Positions 31,399 through 40,898 of a DNA stretch of 64,000 bases are shown here, one piece after another. Source of the DNA: Helicobacter pylori NQ4053. GTDB lineage: Bacteria; Campylobacterota; Campylobacteria; Campylobacterales; Helicobacteraceae. Position 1 is the stretch's first letter, and each line of letters begins with the position of its first letter. Made by a program: the position numbers and the translations under genes. The notes beneath the pieces were generated by a model. That model worked only from the letters and a program-made list of their open reading frames with translations. It was not told the DNA's origin and searched no databases. The DNA lies in NCBI RefSeq assembly GCF_000274605.1, contig NZ_AKNV01000006.1:310001-374000 (forward strand). The letters run 5' to 3'.

Positions 31399-31659
31399 AT
31401 GATTTTAAATTATGTAGAGACCATCAATGTTAGAGAAATATCTAAAAAAGAGAAGTTTTTAAAGCTTAATATGAATAGTTGGATAATTTCTTTTTTGAGC
31501 GCTTCTTTCTTGTTTGTGTGGTCTTTATTGTATGGCGTGGTGCTATTGGTAGCATTGGTAACAATGTTTTACATATTAGAATTTTTTGATGAAGATATTA
31601 CAAACATTATCTTGGCAAACCTAACGCTAAAAAATGACACTAAAGAATATTATGCTTAA
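31399..31659 (+). CDS. virB3: VirB3-like inner-membrane protein
   Basis: The 86-residue protein has one long hydrophobic hairpin (about 29-60) and charged ends, as in VirB3. Position between virB2 and virB4 supports the call; sequence alone would be weak. It abuts virB2 and is followed by virB4 after 12 nt. Confidence 0.78.
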   Translation: MILNYVETINVREISKKEKFLKLNMNSWIISFLSASFLFVWSLLYGVVLLVALVTMFYILEFFDEDITNIILANLTLKNDTKEYYA

Positions 31660-31671
31660 AGGGTTTTAAAA

Positions 31672-34149
31672 ATGTTTCTTGGTTTAGAGGGTTTTAAAAG
31701 ACTTATTTTTAATTTTTTAAATTTTTGTATTCCTAGCCAATATTCTTTAGTTCAAGAAAACAATATCAATGGGAAATTTGATGAAAAGTTTGTGTTAACG
31801 CATAAAGGAAACTTAGTAGGAGCAATATCTTTATGTGGAATAACTTATTCAAATTTTGATAAAGAAGAGGTGGCTACACAATTTTTATACAGAACACAAG
31901 CTTTGAATGAATTGATAGATGGTGTTACGCTAAGAATTGTTGCTAAACGAAGAAATATAAAAACTCAAACCATTTACAACAAAGATGGTGTGAGTAAATA
32001 CGCTAAAAAAATTGTTAATACTTATGAAAAAAATAAAGAATTTTATATCACAACTTACTATTTAATTATTGAAACAAAAAGCGTCAATATAAAAGGGCTT
32101 TTAGAAAAGTGGAAAGCTAAAATGACTACTGATAAATATAAAAACAATGATGAAGAAGAGCCATTAAAAGATAATCCTAAAAACTCATATAAAGTGAAAA
32201 AGAATGCAATAGAAAATAAAGAATTGCAAGATAAAGCAACTCTTCTATCTGAAATTTTAAATAAGATGAGTTCTGTATTAACAGACTTTGAGCCTAAATT
32301 TTTAAGTTCAGACGCTTTATTGAATTTATACGCCGAATATTGTAATGGTCATTATTGTGATCTTAAATACAAGCAAGGACGATTGAGCGATGGGAATATC
32401 CAATCTCATTTGTATTTTAAAAAAGACCACTTTATACACGACTTTAACGGAATAGAGACTTTTAAGCGTTTTATTGCTGTGAAAGCTTATGATGTGGATA
32501 ATATCACTTCTTTGGCTTTATCTAATCTTTTGTGTGAAAAATTTAGCTTAGATATTTTTCTTACTATAGAAACTATGGATAAAGAAAGAGCTTTGTTTTT
32601 CATTAGAGAGCGTAAAAAACGCTCTAAAAACATTAGCTATCAAAATATAGACGATTTAGAATAAATGGTTTCTACTGATAGGGTGCAAATACAAAAGGTT
32701 AGTTTATCAATTATGGTTTTTGCTAATTCCAAAAAAGAATTAGATGAAAAATCAATTATTGTATATAACACTTTGAAGAAAGAAGGCTTTTCAGCGGTTT
32801 TAGAAAGCATCAATATGCGTCCTATATTTTTTTCATTTTTTCCTGAAAGAAATTTTTTAAATTCACGCCTAAGACCTCAAACTAGTCAAAATATTGCTAG
32901 TTTGATTATGTTTGAAAAATATCAAGAAGGCTTTAAAGAAAATAGTTGGGGGGATTGTCCTGTCAGCGTGTTTAAAAATCAAAATGGATCAGCCCACTTT
33001 TTCAATTTTCAAGCTAAGCAAGGTAGAGATAGAAACGACAATGTTGTAGGGCATACCATGATAATTGGTAGCACAGGGAGCAGTAAATCCACTTTTATTA
33101 GTTTTTTAATCGCCAACTTACTAACTAAATACGATATGAGCGTGGTGGCTCTTGACAGAATGAATGGTTTAGAGATTATGACTGACTTTTTTGAAGGGCA
33201 ATACAATACTGCTAATACAGATGGTGGTTTTTACATCAACCCTTTCAGTTTAAAAGATACAGAAGAAAATAGGCAATTTCTGGCAAACTGGATTAAATTC
33301 ATGCTTAACATTGATAGCGATAACCAACAAGATAATAAGGCTTCTCAGTCTATAGATAAGGTTATTAGAGATACTTATAATTACATGGGTGAACAAAAAA
33401 ATCAAATAAACTTATTAGAAATTGCCAAAAATTTAGGCTCTAGCGAACAAGATTTTAATGAGATTTTAAAATCACAAGGGGAAAAAGTCTATTTTAAAAA
33501 TTTTCAAGATTGTTTGGATTTTTCTAAAAGTCCTTTAAGCGTGATCAATATGGATGTTTTTGCTCATGATAAAAAACTTATGGGGCTAATTGCTATGTAT
33601 TTGTTCCACAAATTGTTTTTTGAAGCAAAGGAACACAACAAACCTTTTTTCCTATTCATTGATGAAACTAAAGACTACATTATGCATCCTATAATGTTTG
33701 CCTATATCACTAACGCGCTCGCTCAAGCTAGAAAGATCAACGGAACACTTTGCATGGCGTTTCAAAAAATATCTCAAGTCAAAGAATTAGGCATTGATAA
33801 AGCAAAGAGTTTGATAGGCAACCTTTCTCAAGTGATTATCTACCCCACAAAAGATACTGATGAATTAATAGAATGTGGCGTCCCATTAAGCGATAGTGAA
33901 ATCAATTTCTTGCACAACACGGATATGAGAGCCAGACAAGTACTAGTAAAAAATATCGTTACAAACGCTTCAGCTTTTATTGAAATTGATTTAAAAAAAG
34001 ATTTGCAAGAACTACTTTATATCCTTGATAGCAATGCTGGTAATAGAAAAATCCTCAATGACCTTAAAAAAACAAACCAAGAAACTTACAAGGAAGAGTA
34101 TTTAAAAACTAAAATTAAAAAAGAAAGCGAGAAAGTTCAATATGTATAA
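31672..34149 (+). pseudogene. virB4: VirB4 ATPase, split by an in-frame stop
   Basis: Two frames in the same phase encode one 825-codon VirB4/CagE-type protein. The first 330 residues are the N-terminal VirB4 domain. A TAA at 32662-32664 interrupts it; the next codon is ATG, and the second part (494 residues) carries Walker A GSTGSSKST and Walker B FFLFIDETKD. A single CAA-to-TAA change explains the break. The DNA on either side reads normally, so the event is recent. Restart at the ATG right after the stop is possible but no SD is seen. VirB4 powers pilus assembly, so without suppression or complementing fragments the secretion system should be impaired. The 3' end overlaps topA by 8 nt. Confidence 0.85.
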
Positions 34150-36076
34150 AAACTGCGTATTTATCATAGAAAGTCCTAATAAAATCATTAAAATCAAAGA
34201 ATTAACAGGAAGTTCATTTGTTTTTGCAACTGGTGGGCATTTTGTTGAGCTAGTCAATATTGAAGTGAGTAAAGAATTTAACCCTATTTTTGAAATCAAA
34301 AAAAGCACAGATAAGAAAAAAGATAGATCCACTCATATCAATTACATGATCAATCAATGTAAAGATAAAGTAGTCTATATTGCTACTGACCCTGATAGAG
34401 AAGGTTATGGCATAGGCTATAAATTTTATGAAAAAATCAAAAATCTGGCTAAAACAATTTATCGCACGGAGTTTCATGAAATCACAAAAAGCGGTGTGGA
34501 AAAAGGCTTGAATAATGCTGTGCTATTTTCTCAAAGCAATCCCAATCTCTATTATAGCTGGCTAGGTAGGATTGTAAGCGATCAATTTATAGGTTTTACT
34601 TTAACGCCTTATTTGCGCAAAAACATTAAGAATTTTGAAGTGAGTGCTGGTAGGGTTCAAACCCCTGCTCTTTCCATTCTAGTAGAATTAGACAGAAAAA
34701 TCCAAGCCTTTGAGCAAAAGAATAATGATGAGAAATTAAGTTATAGCATAGAAGCTATTATTGATGCGCTAGGTTCTCAAATCTCTATTGCTTTAGTAGA
34801 AGAGGATAAAAGGAAAGTGTTTGAGACTAAAGAATTAGCCCAAAATTTTTTAAATGACTTAAAAAACAATCTTAACCCATTAGCTTTTTTAGACGCAATA
34901 GAGCAAAAAGATAAAGAAAAAACTCCACCTAAACCTTTCACCACTTCCAATCTTTTAAAAGATGGGGCTAGAATTTTAGAAATGGGCGTTAAGCAAATCC
35001 AAGAACACGCCCAAAAACTTTTTGAAGCTGGATTGATTACTTATATTCGCACCGATAGCGAAGCGTTAAGTAAAGAATACTTGCAAGAGCATAAAGTGTT
35101 TTTTGAAAGTATTTATCCTAGCGTGTATGAATACAGAGAATATAGGGCTGGTAAAAATTCGCAAGCTGAAGCGCATGAGGCTATAAGAATTACACACCCT
35201 CACTGCTATGAAGATCTTAAAAAAGTGTGTGAGGAACACAATATTACAGATATTGATGATTTAAAAGTTTATACGCTTATCTTTTTTAACACCATTTGTT
35301 CTCAAAGCAAAAACGCTATTTATGAAAACACAACTTTAAACTTTAAGGTAAAAACGCACAGCTTTAAATGCAGTTTTAGCCAACTCAAATCTAAAGGTTT
35401 TAAAGCGATTAAAGATTTAGAAGAAGAAAAGAAAGATGAAGAAGAGATTGAAAGCGATCTTGATTTTTCTAGCTTGCAATTAAAAACTCAAATGCCTATT
35501 TTAGATTTTAATATCAAAGAAATAAAAACTAAAGCTCCTAGCCCTTATACTGAAAGCACTTTTATTGCAATGATGGAGACCTATGGTATAGGAAGACCTA
35601 GCACTTATACAAGTGTATTTGAGATCTTAAAAAACAAAAATTACATCACATTAGAGGGCAAAAATAGAAAGATCACGCCCACGGCTTTGGGTAAAAGCAT
35701 CGTTGATTTCTTCTTAAATGATAGCCAAACACAATGGATTGCTATTTCTAAAGTGGATGATAGTTTTACCAAAAAATTAGAAGAAATGCTAGATATGATT
35801 ATAGAAGATGGTAAAAGCGCTTATCTTGATTTAATGCAAAATATCCAAAAGAAATTAGGTACAGAAATTTCTAACTTATATAGAAATAATAGCAATAACA
35901 ACGCTTCTGCTACAAAAAAAGAAATGATACCTCCCACTGAAAAACAACTTAATTTTGTAGAAACTATAGAAAAAACTCTTCAAATAAAAGCTTCTGATAT
36001 GACAAAAAAAGACAAGTTTGCGTGCATGAGGTTTATAGAAGAACATAGTAAAAAAATGCCTAAAAAGGATAAGTGA
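34142..36076 (+). CDS. topA: Type IA DNA topoisomerase of the element
   Basis: The 644-residue protein has an N-terminal Toprim domain (E10; TDPDREG with D83 and D85) and the topoisomerase core with GRVQTPAL and the active tyrosine Y301 in LITYIRTDSEALS. It is shorter than chromosomal TopA (over 700 residues) and lacks C-terminal Cys4 zinc ribbons; instead a Lys-rich tail follows. Such enzymes accompany many conjugative elements and probably relieve supercoiling during strand transfer. The gene overlaps virB4 by 8 nt and virB7 by 1 nt. Confidence 0.92.
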   Translation: MYKNCVFIIESPNKIIKIKELTGSSFVFATGGHFVELVNIEVSKEFNPIFEIKKSTDKKKDRSTHINYMINQCKDKVVYIATDPDREGYGIGYKFYEKIKNLAKTIYRTEFHEITKSGVEKGLNNAVLFSQSNPNLYYSWLGRIVSDQFIGFTLTPYLRKNIKNFEVSAGRVQTPALSILVELDRKIQAFEQKNNDEKLSYSIEAIIDALGSQISIALVEEDKRKVFETKELAQNFLNDLKNNLNPLAFLDAIEQKDKEKTPPKPFTTSNLLKDGARILEMGVKQIQEHAQKLFEAGLITYIRTDSEALSKEYLQEHKVFFESIYPSVYEYREYRAGKNSQAEAHEAIRITHPHCYEDLKKVCEEHNITDIDDLKVYTLIFFNTICSQSKNAIYENTTLNFKVKTHSFKCSFSQLKSKGFKAIKDLEEEKKDEEEIESDLDFSSLQLKTQMPILDFNIKEIKTKAPSPYTESTFIAMMETYGIGRPSTYTSVFEILKNKNYITLEGKNRKITPTALGKSIVDFFLNDSQTQWIAISKVDDSFTKKLEEMLDMIIEDGKSAYLDLMQNIQKKLGTEISNLYRNNSNNNASATKKEMIPPTEKQLNFVETIEKTLQIKASDMTKKDKFACMRFIEEHSKKMPKKDK

Positions 36077-36204
36077 TGGTATTAAAACTTGTATCTATTT
36101 GCTATGTAATAATTATTCTTGTGGGTTGCTCTAATAAACAATATGAAATGTATAAAAGCCCTTGCACGAACTTAGAGAATCTTCAAAAAGGCTTTAAGGC
36201 ATAA
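36076..36204 (+). CDS. virB7: VirB7-like lipoprotein, 42 residues
   Basis: This short frame begins in the TGATG that ends topA. It has a hydrophobic signal with lipobox LVGC (Cys at residue 18) and a short tail containing one more Cys (C30). Size, lipobox and position before virB8 are those of VirB7, the small outer-membrane lipoprotein that stabilises VirB9. It ends one base before the virB8 start. Confidence 0.85.
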   Translation: MVLKLVSICYVIIILVGCSNKQYEMYKSPCTNLENLQKGFKA

Positions 36205-36205
36205 A

Positions 36206-37192
36206 ATGGAAAAAGTTTGCGTGAGCGCATGGGAGTTGCCTAAGGTTTTAGAAGAAAGATTAAAAGAAAAATATGGCGATGATTGGGAAAAATATGTTAA
36301 GGCTAAAGCAATAAACGAAGAAGAGCTTGAAGAACAAGTCAAAGCTAAAGCCAAAGAGCAACAAAAGACACAAAGAGAAAAAACACTCAATGGATTTTTA
36401 AAAAAAGTTGGCTTAAAAAAGCGTGATATGTTACAAAGCACTATGCTGTTTGATGGAGTCAAAGAAGCTGATGTGCTTTTTCAAGCAGAGCGTAAAATTG
36501 GCGATTGGATTTTTAGCAGTGCGGTGTTCTTTTTTGCTCTAGCCCTTATAGAAGCCATTATTATTGTATGCTTATTGCCGTTAAAAGAAAAAGTGCCGTA
36601 TTTAGTAACCTTTTCAAACGCTACACAAAATTTTGCCATAGTCAAAAGAGCAGACAAGAGCATCCGCGCCAATCAAGCGCTTGTGAGACAATTGGTAGCG
36701 TCTTATGTCAATAATAGAGAAAATATTTCAAGTATAAAAGAGCAAAACGAAATAGCCCACGAAACCATTAGGTTGCAAAGCGCATTTGAAGTGTGGGATT
36801 TTTTTGAAAAACTGGTTTCTTATGAACATAGCATTTACACTAATGTAAATCTAACACAAAAAATTAGCATTATCAATATCGCTTTAATCAGTAAAACCCA
36901 AGCCAATATTGAAATATCCGCACAACTTTTTAATAAAGAAAAGTTAGAAAGCAAAAAGCGTTATAGAATAATTATGACCTTTGAATTTGAACCTATTGAA
37001 ATTGATACAAAATCTGTTCCCTTAAACCCTACAGGCTTTATTGTTACAGGTTATGATGTAACTGAAATTGCGATTTTAAAAGATTTAGATGAGAAAAATA
37101 AAGTCAAAGATGATGGTGTGAAATCTAGGATTATCCATACCGAGAAAAAAGACCCTCACATGAGCCAATATAAAGATGTTAAGGAACAATAA
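36206..37192 (+). CDS. virB8: VirB8 inner-membrane assembly protein
   Basis: The 328-residue protein has an unusually long cytoplasmic N-terminal part (about 100 residues, Lys/Glu-rich, coiled-coil-like at 38-60), one membrane helix (about 103-122) and a VirB8-type periplasmic domain containing VPYLVTF and RYRIIMTFEFEP. VirB8 nucleates the conjugation channel. It shares one base with virB9 (TAATG). Confidence 0.87.
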   Translation: MEKVCVSAWELPKVLEERLKEKYGDDWEKYVKAKAINEEELEEQVKAKAKEQQKTQREKTLNGFLKKVGLKKRDMLQSTMLFDGVKEADVLFQAERKIGDWIFSSAVFFFALALIEAIIIVCLLPLKEKVPYLVTFSNATQNFAIVKRADKSIRANQALVRQLVASYVNNRENISSIKEQNEIAHETIRLQSAFEVWDFFEKLVSYEHSIYTNVNLTQKISIINIALISKTQANIEISAQLFNKEKLESKKRYRIIMTFEFEPIEIDTKSVPLNPTGFIVTGYDVTEIAILKDLDEKNKVKDDGVKSRIIHTEKKDPHMSQYKDVKEQ

Positions 37193-38718
37193 TGAAAAAA
37201 TTTACTCTATCGCTATTTTTGTATTGCGCTTTACTTAACGCTGAAGAGGATATTTTTAGGAACAATGCAAATGAAACTGATCCTACAAGTTCTTTTGAAC
37301 ATGGCAAAGAAAACAACAATCTTATCCCAGCAAAATCTGATAGTTTAGAAAGTTTCAAAGAACAAGAAAACAAAGAAAAAGCCAAACAACTTATGGATTT
37401 AAAAGCCTTACAGAGCGTGTATTTTTCTAAAAATAGAAAATTGCAAGACAATAATTTCAATGTCTTATATGTGGCAGGCAACACCAACAAAATCCGCTTA
37501 CGCTATGCGATGACTACCACTTTTATTTTTGATAATGATCCTATTATCTATGTAAGCTTAGGAGATCCTAGCGGTTTTGAACTCACTTACCCCACTAATG
37601 ATCATTACGATTTATCCAACATGCTAGTGATCAAACCCTTGCTTATAGGGGTGGATACGAACCTAACCGTAGTCGGAGCGAGCGGCACAATTTATACCTT
37701 TTACTTGTTTAGCACCACTTACACCAGCAAGTTTCAAAGCTATTTTTCAGTGTTTGTTTCTAATAAAAGATCTATCGGTAAGCTCAATATTTTGTCTAAG
37801 AGCAAGTTAGAAAAAAGGGAACAAGAACAATTGGCTAAAACAGAAACAGATAACTCCAATAAACAAGATAAGCACAAGCTTGACTACAGAAAAATCAATT
37901 ATGAGAGCAAGGAAATTGATGATGGCAAGTTTATAAGAATTGGAGATGAAGTCAATCACATTTTCATTGAAAAAGCTAAAATCAATCGTGGTTATTTGCA
38001 AAACCCCAAACACAAACGCACCTGGTGGAGTTTGTGGCTCTATAAAAAACCCAGTGATGACGCACTTGATATAAAGGCGCTAGATGTCTTTGATGATGGC
38101 AAATACACTTATTTTAGATATGACAGGGATCAAGCCTTTTCAAAATTTCCTTACACCTATAAGGTTGTAGATGGGTATGATAATCCTATCAATAGCCGTG
38201 TGGTAGGGAATTACATTATTGCTGAAGACATTTCTAAAAAATGGACTTTAAGGAGCGGTAAGGAATACGTGTGCGTAAGAAGAGACAAGCGCAAATACCA
38301 AAAGTCTAAGGACTTCATGCTTTTAAAAAGGCTTTTAGAACAAGATGAAGCCATGAAAGCCAAACGAAACAACATCCACTTGATTGAAGACACTACGCCT
38401 CAACCTAAAAATGCCATTAGCGTAACGGAGTTGTTAGCTCAAATCAAAAACCAAACTCCAAATGAAAAATGCCGAGCCTTAAATGAAGAAGAAGTTAAGA
38501 CTTTAGAAGAGGTTAAAAACATCATAAAAGCTCCTAAGCCTTTGCAAAAAGATTTGAAAAAGAACGCTAAAAAACACACCATCAAAACCCAATATTGCGT
38601 GCCTATCCCCTATATTGAAAGACTAAAAACCACTGATGGTTTAGAGAAGCATCAAAAGGGGCTAAATAACACCAAAAAACAAAATCAAGCGGACCCTATT
38701 AAAGAGATTAAAAAATAA
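37192..38718 (+). CDS. virB9: VirB9/CagX-like core complex protein
   Basis: The 508-residue protein has a signal peptide (MKKFTLSLFLYCALLNA) and two VirB9-type beta domains, one at about 85-200 (IRLRYAMTTTFIFDNDPII, then SLGDPSGFEL) and a C-terminal one at about 275-360 (YTYFRYDRD, SRVVGNYII). It is longer than classical VirB9 (about 290), with a charged insert and a Cys-containing tail; CagX is similar in size. It forms the outer-membrane core ring with VirB7 and VirB10. TAATG overlaps link it to both neighbours. Confidence 0.88.
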   Translation: MKKFTLSLFLYCALLNAEEDIFRNNANETDPTSSFEHGKENNNLIPAKSDSLESFKEQENKEKAKQLMDLKALQSVYFSKNRKLQDNNFNVLYVAGNTNKIRLRYAMTTTFIFDNDPIIYVSLGDPSGFELTYPTNDHYDLSNMLVIKPLLIGVDTNLTVVGASGTIYTFYLFSTTYTSKFQSYFSVFVSNKRSIGKLNILSKSKLEKREQEQLAKTETDNSNKQDKHKLDYRKINYESKEIDDGKFIRIGDEVNHIFIEKAKINRGYLQNPKHKRTWWSLWLYKKPSDDALDIKALDVFDDGKYTYFRYDRDQAFSKFPYTYKVVDGYDNPINSRVVGNYIIAEDISKKWTLRSGKEYVCVRRDKRKYQKSKDFMLLKRLLEQDEAMKAKRNNIHLIEDTTPQPKNAISVTELLAQIKNQTPNEKCRALNEEEVKTLEEVKNIIKAPKPLQKDLKKNAKKHTIKTQYCVPIPYIERLKTTDGLEKHQKGLNNTKKQNQADPIKEIKK

Positions 38719-39983
38719 TGGGCTTTTTTATAGTAATTAGAAACGCACCGATTGTAAGTATCTTTATTGTTTTGATGCTTATTTTTTGCACATGGTTTTT
38801 CCTTTATGATGATAGCTCGCCTAAAGCAGTGAAAAAATATGTTAAAGGTAAGTTTCCAATCTCTGACTATCTCTACAAAAAAGCGGATGAAAAGAAAATC
38901 CTACCACAGAACAATGTCGTTAAACAAGAAATTAAAGAAGAAAGAATTAAAAAATCTTGTAAGGGTCAGATAACAGATAGTAAGGGTAATTTAATAGATG
39001 ATGATTGCAATATTATAGCCACTCAAAAACAAGTTAATAATTTACCAAACTTACCAAAAGATATACTTAAAACCAAACCTACTGTTACCTCCAATCCTTC
39101 CAACTACAATACCGCTAACGAAGATGAAAAATCCCGCCTGGTGATTTTAGCGTCTCGTATTAGCAGCCAAAAAGAAACGCAACCTCCAATCTCTATAAAA
39201 AATAGTGTTTCTAACACAAAATCCAAAGAAAAACAAGAACTTGAAAAAGAATACGGCTCTAGCGGTTTTAAAAATTTTAAAAGAAAAAATGTAGCGAGCA
39301 GTGAAAACAAACTTTTAAGAACGATTACAGCTGACAGGATGATCCCAGCCATTCTGATCACTCCTATTAGCAGTGAAATAGGGGGGAGTAAGATAGTCGC
39401 TCAAGTGGAGAGCGATATATACGCAACGATGGGTAGAGCGGTTTTAATCCCTAAAGGGAGTAGAGCTATAGGTTATTACAACTCCAATAACAAAATAGGA
39501 GAATACCGATTAGAAATTGCTTGGAATAGGATAATCACGCCACAAGGGGTCAATATCATACTAAGCGATGCTAAGGGAGCTGATGTCAAGGGCTATAACG
39601 GCATAATAGGCACGCTCCATAACAAATATTGGGAACGCTATGGTATCCCCTTATCCTTAAGCACTTTGTCAAACGGGCTACTCATAGGACTTACTAGCGG
39701 TCTTACCGAAGCGATGAAAAACAAAAGAGGCGGTTTCAATCAAAACTATTTTGGAGATTACATGATGATGCAAATGACGAGGCAAACTGGTATCAGCCTG
39801 AATAACATTATCGCTCAAATCATGCGAGAGCAAATCAGGATTAAGCCCATTATCACTATTAGAGAAGGAAGCCATATCTTCATTAGTCCTAATACGGATA
39901 TTTGGTTTCCTATCCCTAAAAACAATGAGGTCTTAGCGAAATTTTTTAATGAAGAAAAGGAGCAAAACAATAATACAAAATAG
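38718..39983 (+). CDS. virB10: VirB10/TrbI-like core complex protein
   Basis: The 421-residue protein has a short cytoplasmic start, one membrane helix (about 12-30), a flexible periplasmic stretch (about 40-190, including a Cys pair near 75-95) and the C-terminal TrbI/VirB10 beta-barrel domain (about 190-415, with GRAVLIPKGSRAIGYY). It spans both membranes and senses energy from VirB11 and VirD4. It is the last gene of the first, tightly overlapped virB run. Confidence 0.92.
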   Translation: MGFFIVIRNAPIVSIFIVLMLIFCTWFFLYDDSSPKAVKKYVKGKFPISDYLYKKADEKKILPQNNVVKQEIKEERIKKSCKGQITDSKGNLIDDDCNIIATQKQVNNLPNLPKDILKTKPTVTSNPSNYNTANEDEKSRLVILASRISSQKETQPPISIKNSVSNTKSKEKQELEKEYGSSGFKNFKRKNVASSENKLLRTITADRMIPAILITPISSEIGGSKIVAQVESDIYATMGRAVLIPKGSRAIGYYNSNNKIGEYRLEIAWNRIITPQGVNIILSDAKGADVKGYNGIIGTLHNKYWERYGIPLSLSTLSNGLLIGLTSGLTEAMKNKRGGFNQNYFGDYMMMQMTRQTGISLNNIIAQIMREQIRIKPIITIREGSHIFISPNTDIWFPIPKNNEVLAKFFNEEKEQNNNTK

Positions 39984-40052
39984 CATTATTAAGAATAATT
40001 TTATTCTAAATAGTGTAAAATTAAAATACAATATTAAACATAAGGATTACCA
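39984..40052 (+). promoter_or_regulatory. Inter-operon gap with inverted repeat and possible promoter
   Basis: The 69-bp gap after virB10 carries a perfect inverted repeat AGAATAA-TT-TTATTCT (39992-40007), then AT-rich sequence with TACAAT and AAGGA 6 nt before the next ATG. It could be a weak terminator, an operator or a promoter for the following small genes. A -35 or -10 assignment by eye is not secure. Confidence 0.35.
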
Positions 40053-40346
40053 ATGGAATTCAACCCTGAAGAAGAATTATTGAACACTCTAGAAGAAAGC
40101 AAAGATGCAGAATATGTGGAGCTTTGCAAAAAAGTAGTAGAGGCGCAAATGGAATTAAGAAAAGTTATGGATAAACGCCTAGAAAATGAAACCAAAGAGT
40201 TAAGATCCAGAATGCAAGCAAGGATTACTGAAAGGCTGGTTTCAGAAATTTTAAATACTGAAGAGCATTTTTCAAAAAAGATTATCCAAAACGAGAAACC
40301 GCTTGAAATTATTTTTGATATAGAAAGGACTTATAACAATGATTGA
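40053..40346 (+). CDS. Small acidic coiled-coil protein, unknown
   Basis: The 97-residue protein is almost entirely helical and charged (Glu, Lys, Arg), with heptad spacing over about residues 15-75. It has no signal or membrane segment. It begins the second plus-strand run with AAGGA in good position and overlaps the next gene by 8 nt. It matches no family I know; its place between virB10 and virB11 suggests a secretion-linked accessory role. Confidence 0.65.
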   Translation: MEFNPEEELLNTLEESKDAEYVELCKKVVEAQMELRKVMDKRLENETKELRSRMQARITERLVSEILNTEEHFSKKIIQNEKPLEIIFDIERTYNND

Positions 40347-40602
40347 TGAAAATTTTAATTGCGATAAAAAGCTTGCTCCTTTAAATGAAGAGCAACCCAC
40401 TTTAGAAGCGCCTAAAAAAGATAAAAAACCTAAAAAGCCTAGAAATTCTAAAATTAAGGATTTAGATTTTTATGCCTCCTATGTGAGCAAAAATGTTGAA
40501 ATTCAAAAGAAATTTGATGAGACTTATAGGTTGTGCGAACAAAAACAGCAAGAACTCAATAATTTATTAAAAGAATTGGAAAACTTAAGGAAACAATTAT
40601 GA
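40339..40602 (+). CDS. Small Lys-rich coiled-coil protein, unknown
   Basis: The 87-residue protein has a Lys/Pro-rich N-terminal half (KKDKKPKKPRNSKIK near 29-43) and a C-terminal coiled coil (about 50-87, EQKQQELNNLLKELENLRKQ). The basic part may bind DNA or the relaxosome, which is inference only. It overlaps both neighbours by 4-8 nt. Confidence 0.63.
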   Translation: MIDENFNCDKKLAPLNEEQPTLEAPKKDKKPKKPRNSKIKDLDFYASYVSKNVEIQKKFDETYRLCEQKQQELNNLLKELENLRKQL

Positions 40603-40898
40603 AAGAAAAACTAGACAAATTATTAAAACTAGAGCTTAATGAATTAGATAAACTAGATTTAGAAAAAGAGTTATCTAATCTAAAACTCACAAGCCATAAA
40701 ATTTATCAAGAATACTTACTGGAAAAGCACGAAAATTGTGAAAAAAACTTGGAGATTAAAGCTAATAATAAAAGGCTTTCTAAAATCCACCATCTCTATT
40801 CTTTAGCTAAAAGAATAGAAGATAAAAGGGAAAAAGAGCGCATTGGGCTTCAAAGAAAAATGTTAAGGGATTTTGATAATCATCAAGGAGAGCTATAA
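40599..40898 (+). CDS. Small coiled-coil protein, unknown
   Basis: The 99-residue protein is Leu/Lys/Glu-rich and helical throughout, with heptads at the N-terminus (LDKLLKLELNELDKLDLEKE). It lacks signal or membrane segments. It starts in an ATGA overlap and ends in TAATG with virB11, so it is translated in the same run. The function is not known. Confidence 0.63.
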   Translation: MKEKLDKLLKLELNELDKLDLEKELSNLKLTSHKIYQEYLLEKHENCEKNLEIKANNKRLSKIHHLYSLAKRIEDKREKERIGLQRKMLRDFDNHQGEL

